Assembly: GCA_016893485.2 (NCBI GenBank)
Contig: JAFEKX020000001.1
Coordinates: 2,232,001 to 2,296,000, forward strand
Direction: 5' to 3'
Source of the DNA: Streptomyces sp. P3
GTDB taxonomy: Bacteria > Actinomycetota > Actinomycetes > Streptomycetales > Streptomycetaceae
Length of the DNA stretch: 64,000 nt
In this document: piece by piece, positions 41,578 through 50,200 of the stretch
Numbering within the stretch: position 1 is the first letter of the stretch
Layout: each line of letters opens with the position of its first letter
Made by a program: the position numbers and the translations under genes
Notes under the pieces: generated by a model
The model's database searches: none
What the model was told of the DNA's origin: nothing
What the model saw: the letters and a program-made list of their open reading frames with translations, nothing else

Positions 41578-42624
41578 TTATGCGGTGCGGCGCTTGGACA
41601 GGGTGAAGCTGAAGACCAGGGCGAGGATGAGGACCGCGCCCTCGACGACGTCCTGGGTGTAGTACGGCAGGCCCTTGATGGTCAGGCCGGTGGTGATGAT
41701 GCCGATCAGCACCGCGCCGAGGGCCGTGCCCCAGACGTTCGGGCGGCCCCGGCCGAGCACCGAGGTGCCGACGAGGGCGACGGCCACCGCCTCCAGCAGC
41801 TGGGACGTACCGGCGGACACGTCGCCCTGCCCGATCCGGGACGCCAGGATCAGGCCGCCGATGGAGGCGAGGACGCCGGAGAGGACGTAGGCGAGGGCCC
41901 GGTACGCGCCGACGCGGATGCCCGCGAGGCGGGAGGCCTCGGGGTTGGCGCCGATGGCGTACAGGACGCGGCCCCAGCGGGTGCGGGCCAGGAACACCCA
42001 GGCGATCACCGTGAGCGCGCCGAAGATGAGCACGGAGATGGGGATGCCGAGGAGCGTGCCCCGGTCGATGCGCAGGAAGCCGTCGGTGAACTTGCCGGGC
42101 GCGGTGGAGCCGTCGGACTCGGTCATGCCGGCGGAGATGGACTGGCCGTCGACCAGGATGAGTTTGGTGCCCTGGATGACGAACATCGTGCCCAGCGTGG
42201 CGAGCATGTCCGGGATCTTCATGACGACGATCAGCAGCGCGTTCAGGAGTCCGGCGAGCGCGCCCGCCGCGATCACGGCGAGGATCGCGACCGTGCCGAC
42301 CTGGTTGTACGTCACCATCGTCTTCGCGGCGACGGTGACCCCGAGCCCGGCGACCGCGCCGACGGACATGTCCATGCCGCCGACGGCCATGGTGAGGGTG
42401 ACGCCGAGCCCGAGGATCGCGGCGACGGAGACGTACCGCAGGGTGTCGAGCATCGTCGCGGACTCACGGAAGGAGCCCTCGCTCAGCGCGAAGTACAGGA
42501 AGAGCGCGACCGTGACGAAGATGAAGCCGTACTTGATGACGGCGTTCTGGACGCGCGGGCCGAGGCCGTCCGCGGGCCCGGTCACCGGCTTCGTGGGGAC
42601 CTCGGTGCTCTGGGTGGTGGTCAT
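41578..42624 (-). CDS. Ribose-type ABC transporter permease (probable methylthioribose)
   Basis: A 348-residue membrane subunit of the RbsC/AraH type with about 8-10 hydrophobic helices and the conserved loops VGGMDMSVGAVAGLGV and ARTRWGRVLYAIGANPEASRLAGI. The frame is intact. It lies 37 bp after the ATPase gene and 23 bp before mtnK. By family it should import a pentose-like sugar; gene order makes 5-methylthioribose the best guess. Ribose or autoinducer-2 are alternatives. Confidence 0.88.
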   Translation of the reverse strand: MTTTQSTEVPTKPVTGPADGLGPRVQNAVIKYGFIFVTVALFLYFALSEGSFRESATMLDTLRYVSVAAILGLGVTLTMAVGGMDMSVGAVAGLGVTVAAKTMVTYNQVGTVAILAVIAAGALAGLLNALLIVVMKIPDMLATLGTMFVIQGTKLILVDGQSISAGMTESDGSTAPGKFTDGFLRIDRGTLLGIPISVLIFGALTVIAWVFLARTRWGRVLYAIGANPEASRLAGIRVGAYRALAYVLSGVLASIGGLILASRIGQGDVSAGTSQLLEAVAVALVGTSVLGRGRPNVWGTALGAVLIGIITTGLTIKGLPYYTQDVVEGAVLILALVFSFTLSKRRTA

Positions 42625-42661
42625 GGCGTACTTCCTGCCGTGGCTTCGTGCGGGGCGGGCG

Positions 42662-44208
42662 TCACACGGACGCCGAGATGGTCTGGATCACGCGGTCGCG
42701 TTCCGCGTCCTCGCCGTACGCGTCGAGGTGGATCTCGCCGGCCGCCAGCACGACGACCCGGTCGGCGATCTCCAGGACCTCGTCGACGTCGGCGGAGAGG
42801 ACGAGGACGGCGGCACCTTCGGCGGCCAGCGCACGCGCCCGGCGCCCGATGTCGCGCCGCGCGCCGATGTCCACGCCTCGGAACGGCTCGTCCAGGATGA
42901 GGACGCGCGGTGTCTCGGCCAGCCAGCGGCCGACGACGACCTTCTGCTGGTTGCCGCCGGAGAGCTCCTCCACCGTGCTGTGCTCGTCGCGGGCGACGAC
43001 CCCGAGCGCGTCGATGGTCTCGCGGCCAAGGGCGTCCTCCCGCCCGGTGTTCACGAGCCCGGCCCGGGACAGGGACTTGAGGAACGGCAGCGAGATGTTC
43101 TGCGCCACCGACCAGCCGGGGACGAGCGCGTCGGCGTGCCGGTCCTCGGGGACGAGATGGACACCGGCGCGGATCGCGTCGGACGGGCGGCGGGGTGCGT
43201 ACCGTTTGCCGTCGAGTTCGACCGTGCCGCTGGTGAAGGGTTCGGCGCCGAAGAGGCCACGGGCGAGTTCGGTCTTGCCCGCGCCCAACAGCCCTACGAC
43301 ACCGGTGACTTCGCCGGCGCGCAGGTCCAGGTCGAGGGGCGCGCGGCCGTCGAAGAGGTGGACGCCGCGCAGGCCGAGGACGACGTCCCCGTGCTCGCCG
43401 TCGCGCTGCGGGCGGGCGCTGGTCGCCTCGTGCGCCTGGGCGAGCATCGCGCGCAGGGCGCTGTCCCAGTCGAAGGGCTTGACCTGGTCGTCGGTGAGAC
43501 CGCCGTCCCGCAGGACGACCAGCCGGTCGGCGAGCGCGTCGATCTCGCCGAGGCGGTGGGAGACGTAGAGGACCGCGATGCCCTCGTCGCGCATCTTCTC
43601 GACGAGGGCGAAGAGCCGCTCGGCCTCGGCGGCGGAGAGTGCCGAGGTCGGTTCGTCGAGGATCAGCAGCCGGGGGCGGGTGGCGAGCGCGCGGGCCAGG
43701 ATGAGCAACTGGCGGTCGGAGATGCCCAGTTCGGTGACGTCCCGGCGCAACACGGCGTCGCTCCAGCCGAGTCCGAGCGCGGCCTGGATCTCACGGGCGC
43801 GGGCCAGCATGCGGCGGCCGTTGAGGAACGGGTTGCCGCGGCGCTGGGCCAGCTCCTCGAAGACCAGGTTCTCGGCGACGGTGAGGCCGGGCACGATGCC
43901 CTCGCCGATCCGCTGGTGGACGGTCTGGATGCCCAACTGCCGGGCGGCGAGCGGCGACTGGAGCGCTGCGGGCTCCCCCGCGACCCGCACCTCTCCGCCG
44001 TGGTCCGTGTGCACGCCCGACAGGATCTTGATCAGTGTGGACTTGCCCGCGCCGTTCGCGCCGAGCAGCGCGACGACGCTGCCCGGTGCGATGTCGAGGG
44101 AGACGGAGGCCAGAACCGTCTTGCCGCCGAAGGCCATGCTGACGTCGCGGAGCGAGACCGCGGCCTCGGCGGCGGGGGGGCGTCAACGGCCTTGTCAGTG
44201 GGCGACAT
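42662..44208 (-). CDS. Sugar-type ABC transporter ATPase, two nucleotide-binding domains
   Basis: An RbsA-like ATPase of about 515 residues with two fused cassettes. The first has Walker A ALLGANGAGKSTLIK, a signature-like DVTELGISDRQLLILAR and Walker B LLILDEPTSAL. The second has a degenerate Walker A GLLGAGKTELARGLF, signature ELSGGNQQKVV and LILDEPFRGVDIGAR. This asymmetry is normal for the family. A lost C in the seven-base run at 44174-44180 separates the N-terminus; repair joins MSPTDKAVDAPP to AAEAAVSLRDVSMAFGG. The ATG at 44208 lies 22 bp after the binding-protein stop. Confidence 0.9.
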
Positions 44209-44229
44209 TGGGGATCCAGTCCGCGGTGC

Positions 44230-45290
44230 TCACCTTGAGAGGTTCAGGGCGGGCAGGGCCGCGCGCAGCTGGTCCATGTTCGCGATCTTGTTCTTGCGCA
44301 GGAAGTCCTGGGTGATGGCGACGGCCGGGAAGTCGACCGAGGTCTTGTTCAACTGGCCCGCCAGCTCAAGGGCCGCCGTACGGACGACGGCCGCGCCGAC
44401 CGCCGACGGGTCGGTGCCCGCGGTGGCGACCCACGGGCTGTCCTTGGCGGTCATGTTCTGGATGTCGGCGTTGGAGACGTCCGCGCCGAAGACCTTCACC
44501 TTGCTCTGCAGCTTCTTGTTCTGCACGGCGAGGACGGTGCCCTTGGCCAGCTCGTCGTAGGGGGCGAACACGCCCACCACGTCGGAGTGTTGCGTCAGGG
44601 CGGCGGAGACCAGCGGCACGTTGTCGGTGGCCGTGGAGTCGGTGACCTTGCCGACCTTGAACTGCTGCTTCCAGCCGTTGGCGTCGACCGCGGTCTTCCA
44701 GACGGAGTTGCGCTTGTCGAGCGCCGCGTAGCCGGCCACGTTGACGTAGCCGACCTTGGCGTTCTTGCCCACCGTCGTGGCCATCACGTCGAGGACGGCC
44801 TTCGCCATGCTGGCGTCGTCCTGCTCGGTGCTGACCACGGACTTGTTGGTCTGGTCGACGTCGTAGACGACGACCTTGATGCCCTTCTTCACGGCCTGGT
44901 CGATCTCGGGCTGGATCGTCGAGGGAAGCCGTGGTCGACGATGATCGCCTGCGCGCCGGAGTTGATCGCCGAGGACAGGTCGGTGGCCTGCTTGGCGTTG
45001 TCGGCCTGCGCGTCGTACACCGTCAGGTCGATGCCGAGCGCCTTGGCCTGCGCCTTCGCGCCGTTGCCCCACTGCTCGAAGTAGTCGCCCGCGCCGCTCT
45101 GCCGCACCAGCGCCACCTTGACGGCGCCCTTGCTGAAGGGCGCCGGCTTCTTGCCCGTGGCGGCCGAGGCCGAGGCCGCGGTGTCGTCGCCGCTCTTCGA
45201 GGCGTCCGTGGACTGCGAGCAGCCCGCCAGCAGCAGGGCGGAGACGGAGGCCAGCGAGAGCGCGGCGAGGGGGACGCGGATACGGGACAT
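44230..45290 (-). CDS. Sugar-binding lipoprotein of the ABC transporter (probable methylthioribose)
   Basis: A periplasmic-binding-protein-like lipoprotein of the ribose-binding type, about 353 residues. The signal peptide MSRIRVPLAALSLASVSALL ends in lipobox LLAGC. Core segments include AINSGAQAIIVDHG, KGIKVVVYDVDQTNKSV and VGVFAPYDELAKGTV. One base is lost near 44926. It is the first gene of the transporter-mtnK operon and lies 188 bp downstream of a short leader peptide frame (45478-45549). Confidence 0.88.
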
Positions 45291-45477
45291 GAGGGGCTCC
45301 TGGTGCGCGGGGTACTGCCGAGAGGAGAGCGGGAGGGGACGAGAGGGAAGGACGGAGTGCTCACCCGGAGCCGGGGGCGAAAACGCGCCATCGCACGAGG
45401 GGTGCGCCACCGCACGAACGGTGGGACAGGCGGCGGACGGCCCGCGAGGCGGGGCGCGCCGATGGCTCCGGATGTGG

Positions 45478-45549
45478 TCAGCGACAGCTGGCTGTGGTCG
45501 ACCGGAGCAAGTCCACGTACAGCCGCCGCACGAGCAGCAGCGTCTTCAT
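45478..45549 (-). CDS. Short leader peptide with C-terminal cysteine
   Basis: The frame encodes 23 residues, MKTLLLVRRLYVDLLRSTTA then SCR, and ends TGA. The hydrophobic-RR-V-DL pattern with a late cysteine resembles the short leader peptides placed before sulfur and cysteine genes in Streptomyces and mycobacteria. No ribosome site precedes the ATG. A promoter-like TTGACC (45580-45585) and CATGAT (45556-45561), 18 bp apart, would start transcription at or next to the A of ATG, making it leaderless. Stalling at the Cys codon when cysteine is short could control the downstream transporter and mtnK. Confidence 0.65.
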   Translation of the reverse strand: MKTLLLVRRLYVDLLRSTTASCR

Positions 45550-45585
45550 AGGGAGATCATGAGAACGTTTCCGGCCACCGGTCAA
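45549..45585 (-). promoter_or_regulatory. Promoter of the leader peptide
   Basis: A -35 box TTGACC and a -10 box CATGAT with 18-bp spacing end about six nt before the leader ATG, consistent with a leaderless message from the main sigma factor. Confidence 0.5.
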
Positions 45586-45775
45586 AGGAATGGAAGCGTT
45601 TTCTCACCACGTGAGACAACGACTACGTCACATCCGGCCCGTTCACCGACGGCGGTTACCATCGCCTGACCGGCCCGACCCGGTACGACGGGTCCCGCCG
45701 CGCCCACTGCGCCTCCCCACCGGTCCGGGCGCTCGTCCCAGCATCCGGACATCCCGCCCACTTTTCGGAGTTCCC

Positions 45776-46375
45776 ATGACGCTGCTCACCACCTGGTCCG
45801 AGTCAGGCCCCGAGACCCTCGTGCGCCGTACCGCCGATCCCGTCGAGATCGCCGCCGCGCTCGCCCCGATCGGTGTGCGCTACGAGCAGTGGCCGATCCG
45901 TGAGGACGTCCCGGCCGACGCCGACAGCGACACCGTGTTCGCCGCGTACGGCCCGGAGATCGACAAGCTCAACGCCGAAGAGGGCTTCACCACCGTCGAC
46001 GTGCTCGGCCTGCACCCCAGCGACGACCCGGAGTACCCGGCGAAGGCGGCCGGCGCCCGCGCGAAGTTCCTCCAGGAGCACACGCACGACGACGATGACG
46101 AGGTCCGCTTCTTCGTCTCCGGCTCCGGCATCTTCTACCTGCATGTGAACGGCGAAGTGCACGCCGTCTACTGCGAGAAGGGCGACCTGCTGGGCGTGCC
46201 GCGCGGCACCACCCACTGGTTCGACATGGGCACCAGGCCCGCCTTCACCGCGATCCGCTTCTTCCACGAGGAGGACGGCTGGGTCGGCAACTTCACCGGC
46301 TCGACCATCGCCTCGCGTTTCCCCGACTACGACACGATCGACGCGGGCTACCAGCGGGACAAGGCCGCCGCGTGA
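45776..46375 (+). CDS. mtnD: Acireductone dioxygenase MtnD
   Basis: A cupin enzyme of 199 residues that, with iron, converts the salvage acireductone to the keto acid of methionine plus formate. The metal ligands are visible in [16 protein letters not shown] (His, His, Glu) and GTTHWFDMG (His). The start [11 protein letters not shown] at 45776 has GGAG about seven nt upstream; earlier in-frame codons read through promoter sequence. The frame is intact. The stop overlaps the mtnC start by four bases, so the genes are translationally coupled. Confidence 0.94.
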   Translation: MTLLTTWSESGPETLVRRTADPVEIAAALAPIGVRYEQWPIREDVPADADSDTVFAAYGPEIDKLNAEEGFTTVDVLGLHPSDDPEYPAKAAGARAKFLQEHTHDDDDEVRFFVSGSGIFYLHVNGEVHAVYCEKGDLLGVPRGTTHWFDMGTRPAFTAIRFFHEEDGWVGNFTGSTIASRFPDYDTIDAGYQRDKAAA

Positions 46376-47112
46376 CCTCGCAGTTCACCGTGGACGCCGT
46401 GGTGCTCGACATCGAGGGCACCACGAGCGCCACGGGATTCGTCGTCGACGTCCTCTACCCGTACTCCCGTTCGCGCTTCGCCGCGCTGCTCGCCGAGCGG
46501 GCCGAGGACCCTGTCGTGGCCCGGGCGATCGCACAGGTCCGCGAGCTGACGGACTCCCCGGACGCCGACGCCGCGCAGATCGAGAAGATCCTCAACACCT
46601 GGCTCGACGAGGACCGCAAGGCCACCCCGCTCAAGACCCTCCAGGGCATCATCTGGTCCGAGGGCTTCGCCCGCGGCGACCTCGTCTCGCACTTCTACGA
46701 CGACGTCGTACCGGCCCTGCGCGCCTGGCACTTGGCGGGCCTGCGGCTGTACGTCTACTCGTCCGGCTCGGTCGCCGCGCAGCGCGCGTGGTTCACGTCC
46801 AGCCCGGAGGGCGACCTCCTGCCACTGGTCTCCGGTCTCTACGACACGGAGAACGCCGGACCCAAGCAGGAGCCGGAGTCGTACCGCCGTATCGCGGAGG
46901 CGACCGGCGTCGAGCCGTCCCGGCTGCTCTTCCTCTCCGACCGGCCCGGCGAGCTGGACGCGGCCGTGGCCGCGGGGTGGCACGCCGTGGGTGTACGGCG
47001 ACCGGGCGAACCGTATTTCGAGCAGGGCGTCGGCGACCACGCGGAGGCGGGGGCGTTCGACGAGATCGGCATCACCAGTTCAAGGGCACCGCGTGACCAG
47101 CGAGATCAGTGA
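46372..47112 (+). CDS. mtnC: Enolase-phosphatase E1, MtnC
   Basis: A HAD-family enzyme of 246 residues that enolises and dephosphorylates 2,3-diketo-5-methylthiopentyl-1-phosphate to the acireductone. Motif I is [15 protein letters not shown], with the DxEGT form typical of MtnC in place of DxDGT. Motif II is [13 protein letters not shown], motif III includes [13 protein letters not shown] and motif [16 protein letters not shown]. The GTG at 46372 overlaps the mtnD stop, and the 3' end overlaps mtnB by 20 bp. The frame is intact. Confidence 0.94.
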   Translation: MTSQFTVDAVVLDIEGTTSATGFVVDVLYPYSRSRFAALLAERAEDPVVARAIAQVRELTDSPDADAAQIEKILNTWLDEDRKATPLKTLQGIIWSEGFARGDLVSHFYDDVVPALRAWHLAGLRLYVYSSGSVAAQRAWFTSSPEGDLLPLVSGLYDTENAGPKQEPESYRRIAEATGVEPSRLLFLSDRPGELDAAVAAGWHAVGVRRPGEPYFEQGVGDHAEAGAFDEIGITSSRAPRDQRDQ

Positions 47113-47709
47113 CCTCGACCTGAAGGAGGCGGGGGCTCAACTCGCCGCCGAATCCGCACGGTTCGCCTCGTTCGGGTGGATGAGGGGGACCTCCGGGAAT
47201 CTGTCCGTGGTGGTGGGGCGGGATCCCCTGCGGCTGGCGGTGACGGCAAGTGGGCACGACAAGGGTGAACTGACCGCGGACGATGTGGTGTTGGTGGACG
47301 GCGCGGGCGCTGCGGTGCGGGGCGGCAAGCCGTCCGCCGAGGCTGAACTGCACGCGCGTGTCGCTGCGTTGACCGGTGCGGGGGCTGTCGTTCATGTGCA
47401 CACCGTGGCGTCTGTTGCCATGGGGCGGCGGGCGCCGGGTGGGATCGTGTTCTCGGATGTCGAGATGCTCAAGGGTGTGGGGCAGCCTGCGCATGATGTC
47501 GAGGTGACCTTGCCTGTGATCGCCAACAGTCAGGACATGGCTGTGTTGGGGGATCGGTTGGAGGCGGCCCGGGATCCTCGGATGCCGGCCGTTGTTGTCG
47601 CCGGGCATGGGTTGTACGTGTGGGGGCGGATCCTCGTCAAGCCCGGCATCACACCGAAGTCGTCGAGTGGTTGCTGGAGTTGGAGCTCAGCACTCCGCGG
47701 GAAGCGTAG
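47093..47709 (+). CDS. mtnB: Methylthioribulose-1-phosphate dehydratase MtnB
   Basis: A class II aldolase-like zinc enzyme of about 205 residues that dehydrates methylthioribulose 1-phosphate. Key parts are GWMRGTSGNLSVVV (phosphate loop), SAEAELHARV (acidic base), VVHVHTVASVAMG (two zinc His) and VAGHGLYVWG (third His). A lost G in the run at 47622-47627 alters the last 27 residues; repair gives RHHTEVVEWLLELELS. The GTG at 47093 lies inside the mtnC end. Codon use in the middle (GTT, GGG, TTG) is somewhat less biased than in mtnC. Confidence 0.92.
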
Positions 47710-47732
47710 TCGTCGGACTGCCGGCCGGTGGG

Positions 47733-47760
47733 GGCTGGTCGCGCAGTTCCCCGCGCCCCA
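47733..47760. repeat. Dispersed Streptomyces intergenic repeat, copy 2
   Basis: GGCTGGTCGCGCAGTTCCCC and the adjoining GC arm match the inverse of 2266-2293 at 26 of 28 positions. Here its second half also forms the 5' arm of the terminator at 47748-47783. Confidence 0.65.
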
Positions 47761-47783
47761 AAGACAAAAACAGGGCGCGGGGA
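47748..47783. terminator. Bidirectional hairpin between mtnB and mtnA
   Basis: A perfect 11-bp stem (TCCCCGCGCCC and its complement) with an A-rich 14-nt loop lies between the convergent stops at 47709 and 47807. Confidence 0.75.
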
Positions 47784-47806
47784 TTAGCGGTATTTCGAAG
47801 TCGCCG

Positions 47807-48838
47807 TTACTTCAGGCGGTCGCCTGGGAGTTCTCCTGCCGAGATCTCCAGCACGCCCCGCTCCGTGACCAGTCCGGTGACCAGGCGGCCCGGGGTTATG
47901 TCGAACGCCGGGTTGTGGCCCCTCGATTCGGCGGGAGCCGTACGCACTCCCGACCACTCCAACACCTCCGCCTCGCCGCGGAGTTCGATGTGGATGTTGT
48001 CGCCGGTCTTCGTCGAGAGGTCGACCGTGGTGGTCGGGGCCGCCACCAGGAACGGGATGCCGGCGTCCGCGCAGGCGAGGGCCACGCCGACCGTGCCCAC
48101 CTTGTTCGCGGTGTCGCCGTTGGCGGCGATGCGGTCCGCGCCGACGATGGCCGCGTCGACCTCGCCGCGCAGGATGGTGCCGGCCGCGGCGCCGTCGGCC
48201 TGGACGTAGTGCGGGATGCCTTCCTGGACCAACTCCCAGGCGGTGAGGCGTGATCCCTGGAGCAGGGGGCGCGTCTCGTCGGCGTAGACGACCTCGACCA
48301 GGCCACGCGCGTGGAGTTCGCGGATGACGCCCAGTGCGGTGCCCCAGCCCGCGGTGGCCAGCGCGCCGGTGTTGCAGTGCGTCAGGAGTCTCAACGGCCG
48401 GCCCACGCCCACCTTTTGGATCAGCCAGTCGGCGCCGAACGAGCCCATCGCGCGGTTGGCGGCGACGTCCTCGCGCTGGACCGCGGCGGCTTCCTCCAGC
48501 ACCGCGTCCAGGCCCTCGTCGAAGCGGGTCATGACGCGGTCCACACACACCATGAGGTTGACCGCGGTGGGGCGGGCCTCGCGGACTCGGGCGACGGCCG
48601 CGCGCACCTCGGCCTCCGTCCAGCCCTTCCGCTCGCCCTCGATGAGCGCGATCGCCACGCCGTACGCGCCCGCCGCTCCGATCGCGGGGGCGCCGCGCAC
48701 CACGAGGCGCTGGATCGCGTCGACCAGAGTGTCCACATCGTGGACAGCCACCGTCTCGTTGCGCTGCGGGAGCAGGGTCTGGTCGATGAGCGCGAGGCCG
48801 CTGCCGGTCCAGTCGACGGCACGCAATTCCTGGGACAT
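47807..48838 (-). CDS. mtnA: Methylthioribose-1-phosphate isomerase MtnA
   Basis: Converts methylthioribose 1-phosphate to methylthioribulose 1-phosphate, linking kinase or phosphorylase products to MtnB. It has 343 residues and an intact frame. Features are VRGAPAIGAAGAYGVAIA, the catalytic Cys in LTHCNTGALATAGWGTALGV, the catalytic Asp in VGADRIAANGDTANKVGT and HNPAFDITP near the end. The ATG at 48838 (MSQELRAVDWTG) has CTGGAG upstream. It is convergent with mtnDCB and divergent from the nucleoside transporter, and has its own palindromic site at 48864-48876. Confidence 0.95.
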   Translation of the reverse strand: MSQELRAVDWTGSGLALIDQTLLPQRNETVAVHDVDTLVDAIQRLVVRGAPAIGAAGAYGVAIALIEGERKGWTEAEVRAAVARVREARPTAVNLMVCVDRVMTRFDEGLDAVLEEAAAVQREDVAANRAMGSFGADWLIQKVGVGRPLRLLTHCNTGALATAGWGTALGVIRELHARGLVEVVYADETRPLLQGSRLTAWELVQEGIPHYVQADGAAAGTILRGEVDAAIVGADRIAANGDTANKVGTVGVALACADAGIPFLVAAPTTTVDLSTKTGDNIHIELRGEAEVLEWSGVRTAPAESRGHNPAFDITPGRLVTGLVTERGVLEISAGELPGDRLK

Positions 48839-48863
48839 AACGGGACACTCCAGCCGTTCTGAT

Positions 48864-48876
48864 GGTGTCGGACACC
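48864..48876. promoter_or_regulatory. Palindrome upstream of mtnA
   Basis: GGTGTC-G-GACACC is a perfect 6-1-6 inverted repeat 26 bp upstream of the mtnA start, where a repressor would block transcription or where the mRNA leader could fold. Confidence 0.4.
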
Positions 48877-48982
48877 GTACATGACCTGCCAGAACCACAG
48901 TTCGAGACAGTCGAGCAGGTGTCTCAAAAGCAATGTTAAAGTCCAGCACCCGCAGCCCGAAGGCCGAGACGAAGGAGGACGT

Positions 48983-49048
48983 GTGCTGCTCACCATGCGC
49001 CGTTTCCTCGATCACGGCCGCTGCGCGAGCGACTGCTGTCGACGCTGA
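48983..49048 (+). CDS. Possible cysteine-rich leader peptide
   Basis: A GTG at 48983 preceded by GGAGG encodes 21 residues, MLLTMRRFLDHGRCASDCCR then R, ending TGA. Three of the last eight residues are Cys. It shares the M-L-L-T/V-x-RR start and late cysteines of sulfur-regulated leader peptides. The next gene, a nucleoside-binding lipoprotein, starts 100 bp downstream, and a GC hairpin lies between. The ATG at 48995 is an alternative start. Confidence 0.5.
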   Translation: MLLTMRRFLDHGRCASDCCRR

Positions 49049-49102
49049 CCTGTCCCTCTCGCGTCCACTCCTCGTCTCATCCTGTCTCACCATCTGGTCG
49101 CA

Positions 49103-49122
49103 CGCGCTCCCGCCGGAGCGCG
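49103..49122 (+). promoter_or_regulatory. Hairpin between leader peptide and binding-protein gene
   Basis: A perfect 8-bp stem CGCGCTCC/GGAGCGCG with a 4-nt loop lies 54 bp past the leader stop and 25 bp before the next start. It could act as an attenuator or mask the ribosome site. Confidence 0.4.
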
Positions 49123-49147
49123 CCTTGCCGTACCCCGGAAGGTCCCC

Positions 49148-50200
49148 ATGCTCCGCAGATCACGTCGCACCCTGCAGTTCGTCGCCGCCACTTCGCTCAT
49201 GGTCACCGCCGCCACCGCCTGCAACGCGGCCGCGAAGACCGACGCCTCGGACAGCGCGAGCGGCGGGAGCGGCACGTCGTTCACGCTGGTCACGCCGGAC
49301 GCGGTGGGGCAGAACGAGTTCCTGAAGCTCGCCGTCACCGGCGTGAAGGCCGCCGCGAAGACGCACGACGGAACCGAGAAGGTCTACGAGTCGACGGACA
49401 CCGCCTCCCAGCAGCAGAACGTGCAGGCCGCCGTGGACGCGGGCCCCAGCGTGATCGTGCTGGTCGGCTTCGAGTTCGCGGACCTCGTGGCGCAGCAGGC
49501 GAAGGCGCACCCGAAGCAGCAGTTCCTGATGATCGACGCGTGCACGACGAAGACGTTCAAGAACGTCACGTGCGCGGTGTTCCGTGAGCACGAGGGTGTC
49601 TATCTCGCGGGCGCGGAGGCCGGGTTCCTCAGCAGGAGCGGCAAGGTCGGTGCCGTCGATGTGCTCGACACTCCCCAATTCCGGCGCTATAGCGACCCGT
49701 TCGCGGCCGGAGCCAAGAAGGTCGCCGCCAAGACGTCCGCGTCGACGCGCTTCGTCGGCGGCCAGTCCCCGTTCGACGACTCGGCGCGCGCCAAGGAGCA
49801 GGCCAACTCTTTGCTCGCCAAGGGCACCGACCAGATCATGGCAGCGGCGGCGGCCGGCAACTACGGCGTGTTCGAGGCCGCGAAGGCCAAGGGCGCGTTC
49901 GCGTACGGCGTCGACGTCAACCAGTGCGTCTCCTCCCCGGCACGGTCGTCGACAACGTGATCAAGAAGACGGACGTCGCCGTGGAGAAGGGCGTCGAGCA
50001 GGTCCTCGCGGGGCAAGGCGGGCACCTCGGTGTCGTACGGCCTGAAGGAGGGCGGCATCAGCCTCACCGGCCTTGAGGCGGGCGTCGACTCGTCGAAGTG
50101 CGTGATCGCCCAGCACAAGGACGTCCTCACGAAGGTCGAGGCGCTGCGCGACCAGATCGTCTCCGGAAAGCTCAAGGTCGATGACCCCGCGGCCAGTTGA
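49148..50200 (+). CDS. BMP-family nucleoside-binding lipoprotein
   Basis: A Med/BmpA-type solute-binding lipoprotein of about 350 residues. BMP proteins bind nucleosides in several bacteria. The signal peptide MLRRSRRTLQFVAATSLMVT leads to a cysteine at about residue 25. Core segments are VIVLVGFEFADLVAQQAKAH, FREHEGVYLAGAEAGFLS and GYGVDVNQC-type IAAAGNYGVFEAAK. Frame breaks at 49938 (loss) and 50013 (gain) cancel. Its stop overlaps the ATPase start by 20 bp, so an ABC operon begins here. Confidence 0.87.

Noticed and set aside
41918..44560. An 880-codon open frame on the plus strand
   Set aside because: It lies opposite the clear ABC permease, ATPase and binding-protein genes. Such long antisense frames are usual in very GC-rich DNA, and its translation is low in complexity and resembles no protein.
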